A DNA stretch of 45,173 nucleotides from Ignavibacteria bacterium (GTDB taxonomy: Bacteria; Bacteroidota; Ignavibacteria; Kapaibacteriales; Kapaibacteriaceae), in the NCBI GenBank assembly GCA_947495975.1, contig CANMBE010000018.1, positions 1 through 45,173 on the forward strand. Direction: 5' to 3'. Shown piece after piece: positions 24,576 through 33,982 of this stretch; the stretch's first letter is position 1; every line of letters starts with the position of its first letter. The notes beneath the pieces are model-generated. The model ran no database searches and was not told where the DNA came from. It saw nothing but the letters and a program-made list of their open reading frames with translations. A program made the position numbers and the translations under genes.

Positions 24576-24583
24576 CAAATGTA
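24576..24583 (-). promoter_or_regulatory. Possible -7 element (TACATTTG) abutting the beta-flower gene
   Basis: The - strand reads TACATTTG, an exact TAnnTTTG, ending three bases before the ATG at 24572. If used, transcription starts at or next to the A of the start codon. It may equally be a chance match. Confidence 0.25.
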
Positions 24584-24637
24584 ACTCCCACGCCCACATC
24601 TACACCAGGCATGATGGAAGCCCGGCATCACCGAGCA

Positions 24638-26812
24638 CTACCTCGCAGTGACGCTTTCGCTCATCTTTGACTCAGCCCCCTGATTACACAGCACCTTAAT
24701 AGCGTAGACGATTCCCCGAGCAGCGTCCTTAACGTCAATAAACTCGCGCTGGCGTTGGTCCTTGATAATTGCGAACGACTCTAGAGTATTGGGAGTAGAA
24801 GAGGTGCGCGAGTTTGCTGTGTTTTTGTAGATCATAAAACTGAACGGCTCGCCAATGTCACTGTACGTCCACTGAAGACGAACGGTCTTCGCTACAGAAT
24901 CATACTCAGCGCGCAATCCACGCACGGGCGGCCTTTTGCCATTGTCATATCGAATCAAGGTTACAATGTTGGAAAGGGGCGAATGGTTGCCTGCACTATC
25001 AACAGCCACGATTGTATACTGATAGGTAGCCGCCAATGCGCCCGATGTATCAACAACAACGCTGTCCAAATTGCCACCACGCATGAGTGAATCCCATGGC
25101 ATGCTGAGTTCATCATTGTTGATGTAGGCACGACGCTGGATGATATGGTGCCGCACGTCCTTGCTACTGCTGCGATTGTATTGGAGAACTACGCTGGAAT
25201 CTGTGACCACATAGTCTGTGATCACCGGGGCAACAGGCGCGATGATGTCTGGACGGGGAACTGCTACGATGTTGCTTAACTCCGATTCGTTGAAATGATA
25301 GTCGAGAGAAACAACGCGGTAGTACACATATTTCGTTAAGGTGCGAATCTCTACGGTGTCTGTGATAATGGTGTCGCCTCGCACCAGTGCTGAATCCTCG
25401 TTAAACAATTCACGCTTGACAGAGAACTCATGCGTTGTGTCATTAGCAATCAATAACCGATACCCCATCACGTCGGATTCATACGGATGACGAATCACAA
25501 CACGTACCACACCAGCAGAATCCATCGTCCCATTTACAAGCACTGCAGCACTGGGCGCAATGCTATCTGCAAATGCCACGTAAACGGAATACGATACACT
25601 GCCGTTCTTTGCAGTGTCCACAGCCACTACTTGATAGTAGAGCGTATCGCCGAGCGTAGCTGACGTATCCACGTATTTGCGGGATTGAGGGGCAAGGGGC
25701 TGGGTGTTCAACAACTGAAACGTGCCCTCTTCTGAGTTTGATCGCTGAATGTAGAATCCAACAAGATCACGAGGTAAAGATTCTGGCATGTCCCACGTTA
25801 TTGCTACATCTGCCTCTTGAACATGCTCAGTGCGCACACCTGTTGGAGTTGGCGGTGGTGTAAGATCACGTGGCATTGCTTTCATCATGCTGATCTCGTC
25901 AACCTCTGCAAAGGAGTTGTTGCCCATTATCCGATAGTGGTACGTTGTATAGTTGACAAGATTTGAATCAATCCAACCATTGGATTCAGAATCAATTGTT
26001 CCTTGACGCAGAGTTAGTATCGGTGATACATTGCGTTTCGCAAAATTCTTTCCGTCTGTCGATCGATACACATCAAACGTGGAATGGCCCGTGGTGTTAT
26101 CCCACGTCAGCACGACACGTGTATCCAACTCTAGTGCGGTAAGTCCCGCATCGTTCTTCTTTGTGTCAATGGGGCGGGCGGCTACGTTAGTTTGGGCAGG
26201 TGCAACAATGTAGGGCGCAGTAGAGCCGGCCACCGAGATTCGGTATTGATAGGGCGTGCCAAGTACTGCGGTCTTATCAACGTATCGCATCCCAAGTCCA
26301 TTTGCAGCAACTCTACTTCGCTCGGCCACAATCAAAGCAAATGAGTACGCCATTTCCGACTTATTTCTGCTCCCTCGCAGCGCCGCAAGGTCTCCAGGGT
26401 CAGAAGCCGTAGAGTTTGCAGGTGCTTCATCTTGCTCCGTTAGCATACTTGCAACAGCAATCAATTGTTCTTCTGTACTATCGGCATATGCATATGCCTG
26501 TAAAAATGTAGACCACTGTTGTGGCGACCAGGGCTTTACCACATCTGCAGATATTGCACTGAATGCACCAACAGTGCCGTTGACAATCTCCGCTCGCTCA
26601 ATGCGAAACCCTTGTGCCTTTGCAATGCGCCACATTGCAGCGTTGTTCGGCGCCCAACGCAATACAACACTATCAGCATATCGTTTGGCAATCCCCTTCA
26701 TCTGAAGACGAAGTGCACTGTTGAGATCTTCGTCTGATTGCGATAATGTATGATGTGATGCCACAACAAATAGGAGTGTTGTGAGCAGCGAGACACGCCA
26801 GAGCTTGCCCAT
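24638..26812 (-). CDS. Secreted fibronectin type III repeat protein
   Basis: 724 residues from ATG 26812, with a signal peptide (WRVSLLTTLLFVVASHHTLSQ) and a purine-rich AAAGGACG site upstream; an in-frame start at 26875 would run into the neighbour. Residues 25-210 are a helical region (MKGIAKRYADSVVLRWAPNN). Four or five FN3-like modules follow, with recognisable 'P..P..l........v.l.W' starts (PPTPTGVRTEHVQEADVAIT, APVAPVITDYVVTDSS, KRPPVRGLRAEYD) and 'Y.Y.i.avD..gn.S' ends. No T9SS sorting domain is seen at the C-terminus. FN3 modules act in binding at cell surfaces. The gene is 25 bases after the TANFOR-like gene, so they are co-expressed. Confidence 0.8.
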   Translation of the reverse strand: MGKLWRVSLLTTLLFVVASHHTLSQSDEDLNSALRLQMKGIAKRYADSVVLRWAPNNAAMWRIAKAQGFRIERAEIVNGTVGAFSAISADVVKPWSPQQWSTFLQAYAYADSTEEQLIAVASMLTEQDEAPANSTASDPGDLAALRGSRNKSEMAYSFALIVAERSRVAANGLGMRYVDKTAVLGTPYQYRISVAGSTAPYIVAPAQTNVAARPIDTKKNDAGLTALELDTRVVLTWDNTTGHSTFDVYRSTDGKNFAKRNVSPILTLRQGTIDSESNGWIDSNLVNYTTYHYRIMGNNSFAEVDEISMMKAMPRDLTPPPTPTGVRTEHVQEADVAITWDMPESLPRDLVGFYIQRSNSEEGTFQLLNTQPLAPQSRKYVDTSATLGDTLYYQVVAVDTAKNGSVSYSVYVAFADSIAPSAAVLVNGTMDSAGVVRVVIRHPYESDVMGYRLLIANDTTHEFSVKRELFNEDSALVRGDTIITDTVEIRTLTKYVYYRVVSLDYHFNESELSNIVAVPRPDIIAPVAPVITDYVVTDSSVVLQYNRSSSKDVRHHIIQRRAYINNDELSMPWDSLMRGGNLDSVVVDTSGALAATYQYTIVAVDSAGNHSPLSNIVTLIRYDNGKRPPVRGLRAEYDSVAKTVRLQWTYSDIGEPFSFMIYKNTANSRTSSTPNTLESFAIIKDQRQREFIDVKDAARGIVYAIKVLCNQGAESKMSESVTAR

Positions 26813-26837
26813 GATGTTCGTCCTTTGGTTGCGGTAC

Positions 26838-29800
26838 TTATTTAACACTGTTATTCGGAGCATTGTTGTTCGCAATCACTAGCGGTTTTGGCGTAAAGAA
26901 AACACCAGAAACTGTCTGCACGATGTTCTGGTTTGTAATCTTAGATTTAGCAATTGCCCATTGATTACCCGGCATGAGCTCCCATAGCGTACCAACCACA
27001 ACTACGCGATATCGCTTATCAAGCTCCCAATCCAGGGTGGACGTTCTAAAAATGTCTACACTAGAGTTGTCATAACTGAATGAGTCGTTTTCCGTTGGTG
27101 GCGGAGTGGGCTCGTTTGGGTTGGTAAATTTATCCTTCAGTTTGGCAAGCGCTAAGCCGGAAGGCCGTGGCTTTGCAACAGTAACCTTTACCGGATTGAA
27201 TTGTGGCGGTGCGTGGTTAACATTGGCCATAACGGGCTCAGCTGCAATGATTGTCTGCGCGTTGATTACGGTGCTTGATTTACGTCTAAAAAGATATGCG
27301 CCCAGTGCATCCTTCGTACTCTGCATTGCAAGGGGCGCCCACGTCTCTGCATTATATCCTTCAACAGTGACGGTATATTTTACTTGGAAGGTACGATTGA
27401 CAGTATTGCCCGACGCTCCACCCTGTTGCTCGGTTAACTCAAATGCGGTATTTGGCTTAAACGAATAGTTAACTGTTACAGGCTCGGCGAGTGCAACATT
27501 CATTGAGTTATGTGTTGGTGTGACTGAGTGAATCAATTTTGTTGATTGCTCAGCTCCTACATCTTCAGCGGCTACGGTGACTGCGACCGGAGGCGCCGGT
27601 TCGCAACGCGTACCCACGTTAAACTCTGCGCTGAAGGAGCCTGTGAATGCTCCATCAAGCACGTCATAGCTTCCTGCACCCTCACCCACAATCCATGAAT
27701 GATTTGGGAAGCCAGCTTCGGCCCATGCACCAAATTTTATGGTCGCAATATTAAACGTACATCCATCTGGATGCTTCAGTGTGCAACAAACCAAACATCC
27801 ATCGCTGATTTTCTTTGGAGTGATATAGACACTCGCACTTGCCGTGGCATATGCTGCAACGTTCGCTTGCACGTACCACCAGTTCATTCCATCGCCACCG
27901 CAAAGTGAGCCATTGGGATAACGCAACAACGAAGCGTTAAACTCAAAGCCCCCTGCAAATCGCCACTTTGCCTTGAGTCTCCAAACGATATCTCTTAGAC
28001 GTTCACCAGAGTCGAAGCCCACATCAAGCCCACCCGCAAAACCATTGCCTGATATGGCTCCCGTAGTGCCAGATGATGATGGCGTCATACTAGAACATCC
28101 AACACTTGCCAACCCGTCGTACGTGCGCTGTGTAAATCCGGTAGGGGGCGTAATGTTCTTCCCAAACATGAAGTACGAGCTTGCTGCGATTGATGTACCA
28201 AGAAAGTTGACAGCAAGAGTACACCTCTCAGCAGGCGGAGGACTTCCAAGCTTTACGTACCAGACTCCTGTTTTACCTTCGAGATGGACCTTAAGGTCTG
28301 CGTATCCCGTGACTGGAGGTTTGTTTACGGTCATCGTTGCATTGAGATCAAAGATCTGCGTTGTAAAGTCATATCCAATCTGAAGCATCCCCTTAACAGG
28401 AGCTGTTGCGCGCTCCAACAACTTGGCCTGCATCCATAGATCACCAAGGAATGCAATTGTTGTCATACCTCCAGACTCTGAGAACTGACCCGTTAGCGCA
28501 ACGTCTGCATTCAACTTTGCCGGATCGGGACTAGTGCCCAATACAGCAAGCACTTTGAATCCAAAGCCAATCGTGCGGTCGGGCGTCATTGCCGCACCAC
28601 TTCCGGCAGCCGATGTTGCTGTTGTTGCTCCTGCAACTGCATTTGCGTTTGGTTTTGCACCCATCATATCAACTGAAACTCGTCGCCACGCACTTGCGCC
28701 AAAACCATAGAATGCATATCCCGGAAGAAAGCCAATGCCAGGTGGAGGCAACATGGCCTTGGCATCCACGTACCAATACCTATAGCGAGTATTCGTATTG
28801 TCAACCTTTGAACCAAATCGCGCTGCCGCATCTATCTGCAATTCCATGGCCTTAAACTTTGCCTTGATCGCTGCAGCAAATCCCGTACCCCATGTTGGAT
28901 CTTCATTGTAGATATTGAGCGTGCCAGTCATCTGCACAGCCGGTAGCGTTGCGTGCAGAGTAATCTTGGAAACGTTGAAATCAATAAACTTTGGACGGAA
29001 TTTGAAAGCGGCCCCTGGCGTGCTCTTTTCAACAGCGCCCGTAAGGTCAAACGAGCCCTTTCCTCCAATACGATTTGAATCTAAACTGACAATCACATCA
29101 AAACTTAGTTTGCCCCTAAATAGCTCTTCTCCCTGCGGAGTAAGCGTTGCAAATTTTATCTTGTCGATGGTCACAGGGAATTTCGCAATCTTCTTCTGCG
29201 GACTCGCAAATGACCATTCGCCAATAGAATAGTCAAACACATGTTTTGCAGAATCATCATACGACGCTCTCATGTTTTCAAAGTCGGGCGAGAGATCTAG
29301 TGCAATCTTTTTCGGACCTACCTGAATATCAACTGCATTCCATCCGGCAGAACCGTTTAGCACCAGTGCAAATTTCTTGCGATTTTTAGCAATGCTCATC
29401 GTTAGTGAAGAAGATGGAAGCAATGTGAGCTTTGCTCCTGCAAACAATCGCATGTCAATGGGACCTACCGGACTCAGCGAGAAATCAAAAACCTTGAGCG
29501 TGCCGTTGAACAGAGCCTTGTAGGCAATTGCGTTCTGAGGTGTTGAGTCGGTAATCGGCAATAGTAGCCTTCCGCGTATGTACGCAGATGTTAACCCCGA
29601 GTTTATCATCTCAACTTTTACTGTATCAACGCTTGCACTCAACCGATTCAAACTCGCATTCGGAAATTGAATGATGTTTACACCAAGAAGTGTTCCTGTG
29701 AAGCCATTCTTATTGATAATCAATTTGTTGGCGATGAACTCCGGTGCAGAAACAGTGTCGGCAAAAGTCTTCCATCCATCAGGCATCCACATTCTGATTG

Positions 29801-31814
29801 TCTTTGCATAGAAGCCATTAAATGTTGCGTCTGTTGTGCCAGTATAGTTAGTAGGAAATACAATACCAGGTGGGTTCTCAACATCGCTATGATCATACAC
29901 GAGTGTATCTATGCGAAGCCCCATACCATTCGTACCAACAAACGTACTTGCAGGCAGCGTGCCAATGAGCAACCATTCTTTCCACTTCGTAACCTTGCCT
30001 CGCAGGGTTGCGATGGTTTGTTTTGTAGAATCTGGATCAGGTCTCGGCGTCATCCACGCCCGAGGAAAGGCTACATCAAGATCAATAGACATCGTATCGC
30101 TGTTGTTATCGCACCCAAATGCCACGTAGCAACCCGGACGCAACGTAGATGGCGCACGAGCGGTGACAGCAAACGTTGGTTGGTTTGAGGTAAGCCCCTT
30201 TACATCGATATCGGCAAGGAGTTCAAGGCGAGAAGACTTGCCAATTCCTTCAGGGCATATCGGTATTTGATTTAAGCCGAAACTTAACGTGTCATCAAGT
30301 TTTGGAAGGGGCACCGTGGCTATCATCGCCATGAGTGCGTTGTCCTTCATAAAGAGGAACTCAGAAATGCAGATCGTATAACCGCTGATGTTGTTGAAAC
30401 CGAGTGGAACCTTAAGGGGCGTACTCATGCTATTGACCGACTTCACAAGGCTTCCCTTCAGCTTTATAAAGTCATCAACCCAACTCACCATCTTTTTTGT
30501 CCAGTTCCAGCTCGTTGCCTGATTGATTGCCCACTGTTGAGGATACTGTGGGGCGGATGCATCAACTTCCGATGATACGTCACCCTTATAAACTTGTTTA
30601 GCAGCGTTCACTTTAAGAGAATCAAACGTAACAAGCACTCGTGCAAGTAGCCACGGAATTGTGATCTCGCCTTTACCAGAAAGGCGTGCATATGGAGCGC
30701 TTGTGAGTGATATGATCTTCAGTGTAAACCGTCCGATGGAAACAGAATCACCCGGCGCGGCGTTACCAGCAGCGGCTGTTGTATCTGAGATAACAACAGG
30801 ATAGCTGCACTGCCCGCAAGGTAGACCTGGTGGTGTTACATACACAGAATTTGAAGATGCCTCTTCGCTGGTGGTAGTGTCGCCAGCAACAGCTATTACA
30901 TCAGAGCTTTTTCGTTGGGATCCTGTATCGCGTGAGCGAGTGACAACATTTCCTCCGTCCGTTGTATTGACATCGGTGATTGAGACACGTGGAGTTGCAG
31001 TATGAAGCACAAAAGGAGTTGCGTAGCCATTGGGTTCACCAATACTTTTGCCCGCGTCATCAAACGCACGAACTGACCACACGAATCGATTTTGTTGGCT
31101 AGCAAGATCAATATCAGGAGGCCACAAAAATTGAGTTACGAGAATATCTGGTGCATCAATAATTGGTCTGTTTACCCGGAAAGCAGTGATAGGTGTTTGG
31201 CCTGGCATCACTTCAAACAATTGAAAACGATAGCGCACCGGTGTGACGGGAGCAGGGGAGACTGCCGTCCAACGAAAGAGCGGCCGTTGTGCGGCACGCA
31301 TACTATCGCCATCAGCAGGATACATCAGCACCGGCGATTGATAGCTCTGAATAGTAAAGCTTTTGCACACAGGTGCGGTAAGCACGCCTCCAGTATTGGG
31401 TTCAATGAGACCTACGCAGAACTCATAGATTCCTGCCGGAAGCATACCAGTTTTTAATGCAGTCTGTTCAGCATTACCAATAATGCGAACTGCTTCAAGT
31501 GGTATAAGATCTTCGCCATAAAACATCGTCACACCTGGTTGTAGTGTGAGCAGCGCCATGCTCTCGCGTTTTGTATTAGCAAGGAGAGTCCCATTCTTGT
31601 TCACCTTGCAATCAAATTTTGCGTTGACCGCACTTTTAGACGTGTTGGTAACAGTCACAAAGACAATGTCTTTTCGCTGCGACCAATTCGATAGATATGG
31701 ATCTGGCCGCGAAGAAAGATTGAGCGACACTCTCAACTGTCCAAAACCTGCGGTTGCACTGAGCAGGAACAATACGCAAAACATCAGTAACGAGTAAGGG
31801 GCTTTCTTCTTCAT
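26838..31814 (-). CDS. Giant TANFOR-domain-like secreted protein
   Basis: 1658 residues. The signal peptide is clear (KKKAPYSLLMFCVLFLLSAT) with a GAGGT site before the ATG. Residues about 25-280 resemble the TANFOR N-terminal region: SSRPDPYLSNWSQRKDIVFV, then MLPAGIYEFCVGLIEPNTGG and LMYPADGDSMRAAQRPLFRW. The middle (about 330-1250) is a long beta-rich stretch of repeated 'fgg'-like strands with many Gly, Thr and Ser. A cysteine-rich part (SDGCLVCCTLKHPDGC) lies near residue 1380. The end has two Ig-like 'PxxNSMNVALAEPVTVNYSF' type modules. No known enzyme motif is visible. TANFOR proteins are large Bacteroidota surface proteins of unknown function. It sits between a barrel gene and an FN3 gene. 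Confidence 0.7.
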   Translation of the reverse strand: MKKKAPYSLLMFCVLFLLSATAGFGQLRVSLNLSSRPDPYLSNWSQRKDIVFVTVTNTSKSAVNAKFDCKVNKNGTLLANTKRESMALLTLQPGVTMFYGEDLIPLEAVRIIGNAEQTALKTGMLPAGIYEFCVGLIEPNTGGVLTAPVCKSFTIQSYQSPVLMYPADGDSMRAAQRPLFRWTAVSPAPVTPVRYRFQLFEVMPGQTPITAFRVNRPIIDAPDILVTQFLWPPDIDLASQQNRFVWSVRAFDDAGKSIGEPNGYATPFVLHTATPRVSITDVNTTDGGNVVTRSRDTGSQRKSSDVIAVAGDTTTSEEASSNSVYVTPPGLPCGQCSYPVVISDTTAAAGNAAPGDSVSIGRFTLKIISLTSAPYARLSGKGEITIPWLLARVLVTFDSLKVNAAKQVYKGDVSSEVDASAPQYPQQWAINQATSWNWTKKMVSWVDDFIKLKGSLVKSVNSMSTPLKVPLGFNNISGYTICISEFLFMKDNALMAMIATVPLPKLDDTLSFGLNQIPICPEGIGKSSRLELLADIDVKGLTSNQPTFAVTARAPSTLRPGCYVAFGCDNNSDTMSIDLDVAFPRAWMTPRPDPDSTKQTIATLRGKVTKWKEWLLIGTLPASTFVGTNGMGLRIDTLVYDHSDVENPPGIVFPTNYTGTTDATFNGFYAKTIRMWMPDGWKTFADTVSAPEFIANKLIINKNGFTGTLLGVNIIQFPNASLNRLSASVDTVKVEMINSGLTSAYIRGRLLLPITDSTPQNAIAYKALFNGTLKVFDFSLSPVGPIDMRLFAGAKLTLLPSSSLTMSIAKNRKKFALVLNGSAGWNAVDIQVGPKKIALDLSPDFENMRASYDDSAKHVFDYSIGEWSFASPQKKIAKFPVTIDKIKFATLTPQGEELFRGKLSFDVIVSLDSNRIGGKGSFDLTGAVEKSTPGAAFKFRPKFIDFNVSKITLHATLPAVQMTGTLNIYNEDPTWGTGFAAAIKAKFKAMELQIDAAARFGSKVDNTNTRYRYWYVDAKAMLPPPGIGFLPGYAFYGFGASAWRRVSVDMMGAKPNANAVAGATTATSAAGSGAAMTPDRTIGFGFKVLAVLGTSPDPAKLNADVALTGQFSESGGMTTIAFLGDLWMQAKLLERATAPVKGMLQIGYDFTTQIFDLNATMTVNKPPVTGYADLKVHLEGKTGVWYVKLGSPPPAERCTLAVNFLGTSIAASSYFMFGKNITPPTGFTQRTYDGLASVGCSSMTPSSSGTTGAISGNGFAGGLDVGFDSGERLRDIVWRLKAKWRFAGGFEFNASLLRYPNGSLCGGDGMNWWYVQANVAAYATASASVYITPKKISDGCLVCCTLKHPDGCTFNIATIKFGAWAEAGFPNHSWIVGEGAGSYDVLDGAFTGSFSAEFNVGTRCEPAPPVAVTVAAEDVGAEQSTKLIHSVTPTHNSMNVALAEPVTVNYSFKPNTAFELTEQQGGASGNTVNRTFQVKYTVTVEGYNAETWAPLAMQSTKDALGAYLFRRKSSTVINAQTIIAAEPVMANVNHAPPQFNPVKVTVAKPRPSGLALAKLKDKFTNPNEPTPPPTENDSFSYDNSSVDIFRTSTLDWELDKRYRVVVVGTLWELMPGNQWAIAKSKITNQNIVQTVSGVFFTPKPLVIANNNAPNNSVK

Positions 31815-31835
31815 AGTTGACCTCAGGAAGCGTGA

Positions 31836-33623
31836 TCAGAACGAGGTTGTAAGAGCGAGCTGCAGCAGACGTTCAGAGAATGATGAACCGCGAGATGCAG
31901 GATTACCGTATATATATTGATTGTTGCCGTAGCTGACATTGAAATTTGTGGTTTTTGTAATGCGCCACCGCACTGCTGCCTTAAAGAACATTTGTGCATC
32001 GGTGGCAACGGCACCAAGAGAGCTGCTGCCAATTGTAACAGAGAGCGAGGGCACAACATCGCCATTGAGAAAGCGATACGAAGCCATCGCTCCCAGGGAG
32101 CGCACAATGAACATACCCGTAAAGAGAACGTTCTCCAGATAGGATCCGTTAATACCAATGCTTATTGGAATTGACTTTAGAGAGCCAAGGTAATTGAGCG
32201 TTGCGCTTCGTATGTCGTTAGAGCTTTCTACACCAGAGACTACATTGTAATCTTCGTATGTGTCTAGACTAACACTTGCATTTACCGCATGCATTGCACT
32301 TTCGCCATCAATCATGAGAGCCGGCTCGATGCCCATGGACTGGCTCACATTCTGAATGCGAAGCGTGTCGAGATCGCGACTATTTCGCACACCGTAATTG
32401 GAGTATCGTAAGAGCGTTGTGAATTCTTCAGTGATTTGTGCGTTGATGTTTCCACTAAGGAGCATCATCGACATTGTCTCGCCCTTTGTTTCAGAGAGGT
32501 TATTTATGCGATAGCCAACGGTGCCGTTGAATGTAAGGTTGCCTTCAAAGAGTCTCAATGACGGAGCTACGCGAAACTCAAGTCTGTCAGACTGTTGATA
32601 TGGTTGTGTGATGGGCGCATAACCTGCGCCAAGAAAAAGTGCATTGAGTGTGATGCCCCATACGTCAGCGTTTACGATAAGTGCAGCGCTTCCTGCATAG
32701 TCAACACGTGTAGACGTGCGTGTGGTCATGACGAAGTCTATCGGATTACCGTCGATACGTGTAACATTAGCTGTTGCGTCTCGTGTGAAGCTCGAGATCG
32801 CACCTTCTGCCGTGAACTTTACTCCCTTTGCAATGCCAAAGAGCACATCTGCTGTGGCCATGAATCCTTCTTCGGGGCGCAGGCGAATTGTATCGGCGGG
32901 CAGTACGGTGGTTGAATCTCCATCAATCACGCGTGGCGGGATAATGGAGACGATATTATTTTGAAGAGAGGAGGCGTCATCTTTTGAGTACGCAACATTC
33001 ACACCAACCGTAATCTCGTCATTATCTGCAGTGCCCACGCGGCCCATGTACATGTCTCGTCGGTACGTTGCATTGGACCCACCCGATGAATCCGGTTCAA
33101 CAGCACGTTGCACAATGCCCCCTGAAGCAGCGAGTCTCATGCCCAGAGGTTGCAGATCGAATCCTGCACCGAACAGCGGCAGATCTGAATTTGAAAGCGG
33201 AGAATATTGAGGTGTGTGAGAGCCGAGGTAGAACTGAGCCCATCCGATGCGCGGCGCAATGCTTGAGAAACCAAAAGCATTTGCGGGATTTAGAATGTAT
33301 TCGCCCAAGGACGGGTTTTGAATGATTGGTGTGGTTACGTTCGTTTCTGGAAGCGTAAGCATGATGTTAAATGGAATCGCGAAAAGTCCACCAAACGTAA
33401 TCGTTGGATTAAAGACAAGACGATATAATTGCGTAGGTCGGCGACCTTTTTGTGCTGCCAACGGATCTGACGTATAGTCGTAAAAATCAGCAGTCAGAGA
33501 CGCGTTCCCCGAAACGCTCACCCACGGCGTATTCTGCGTTGAATCTGCCGGACGCTCCTCTTGCGCCACAGCCCACGCCGTGGTTAGAATAAGCATAAGG
33601 AATATTGATGTACGGAGTCCCAA
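31836..33623 (-). CDS. Outer-membrane beta-barrel protein, first gene of the TANFOR block
   Basis: 595 residues. The only possible start is the TTG at 33623, because an in-frame stop lies five codons upstream; it gives a good signal peptide (MGLRTSIFLMLILTTAWAVAQ). The mature protein begins with VSVSGNASLTADFYDY and is a run of alternating strands with turns rich in Asn, Asp and Gly. It ends RLLQLALTTSF, the aromatic-terminal signature used by the BAM machinery. I do not recognise a specific family, but size and pattern fit a large barrel. It is 21 bases upstream of the TANFOR-like gene, so it is the likely membrane partner of that protein. Confidence 0.75.
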   Translation of the reverse strand: MGLRTSIFLMLILTTAWAVAQEERPADSTQNTPWVSVSGNASLTADFYDYTSDPLAAQKGRRPTQLYRLVFNPTITFGGLFAIPFNIMLTLPETNVTTPIIQNPSLGEYILNPANAFGFSSIAPRIGWAQFYLGSHTPQYSPLSNSDLPLFGAGFDLQPLGMRLAASGGIVQRAVEPDSSGGSNATYRRDMYMGRVGTADNDEITVGVNVAYSKDDASSLQNNIVSIIPPRVIDGDSTTVLPADTIRLRPEEGFMATADVLFGIAKGVKFTAEGAISSFTRDATANVTRIDGNPIDFVMTTRTSTRVDYAGSAALIVNADVWGITLNALFLGAGYAPITQPYQQSDRLEFRVAPSLRLFEGNLTFNGTVGYRINNLSETKGETMSMMLLSGNINAQITEEFTTLLRYSNYGVRNSRDLDTLRIQNVSQSMGIEPALMIDGESAMHAVNASVSLDTYEDYNVVSGVESSNDIRSATLNYLGSLKSIPISIGINGSYLENVLFTGMFIVRSLGAMASYRFLNGDVVPSLSVTIGSSSLGAVATDAQMFFKAAVRWRITKTTNFNVSYGNNQYIYGNPASRGSSFSERLLQLALTTSF

Positions 33624-33982
33624 TTGGTAAGTAACTTAAAGAGATAGTAGACTCGTTGGTTGATTAATAAAAAAAAGCTGAACATGGGTGCTTTTGGCGT
33701 ACTCGATTGGATGCTTCTCTGAGGTGCCCTTCGGATTCTTGTTGTATCTGACGATCGGACGGGGGAAGAGGGTTGGGGGGTGTAATGCTACCGGGAGACA
33801 GCCGCCACACACTGCGTAGCGAAGCTTTTTCTGTTCGTGATTCACGATCGCGTTCACATTCAACTACAGGGGCCCGCCGCTCTGGAGGCGTTGAAGAAAT
33901 CGCTGCTGCACCAGGCTTCACCGGAGAACTTTAGGAGCGTGCCTTGGGTTATGGCCAGGACAGAAGATGAAAGGATTGATTT
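33624..33982. other. 359-base gap at the edge of a G+C-rich segment
   Basis: The left part is A+T-rich (an A-run at 33669-33676) and should hold the promoter of the barrel gene on the - strand, though no exact TAnnTTTG is seen. From about 33750 the composition becomes G+C-rich with a G-run (33772-33780). A + strand frame is open from 33786 to 33989 and its last 40 codons (ALEALKKSLLHQASPENFRS, then VPWVMARTEDERIDLC) read like the end of a real protein; it may be a remnant of a gene that travelled with the DUF3050 gene. No RNA gene or repeat was found. Confidence 0.4.

Noticed and set aside
33664-33921. 85-codon frame on the - strand in the gap before the DUF3050 gene.
   Set aside because: No motif or start signal, rich in Pro and Arg as expected from G+C-rich non-coding DNA.
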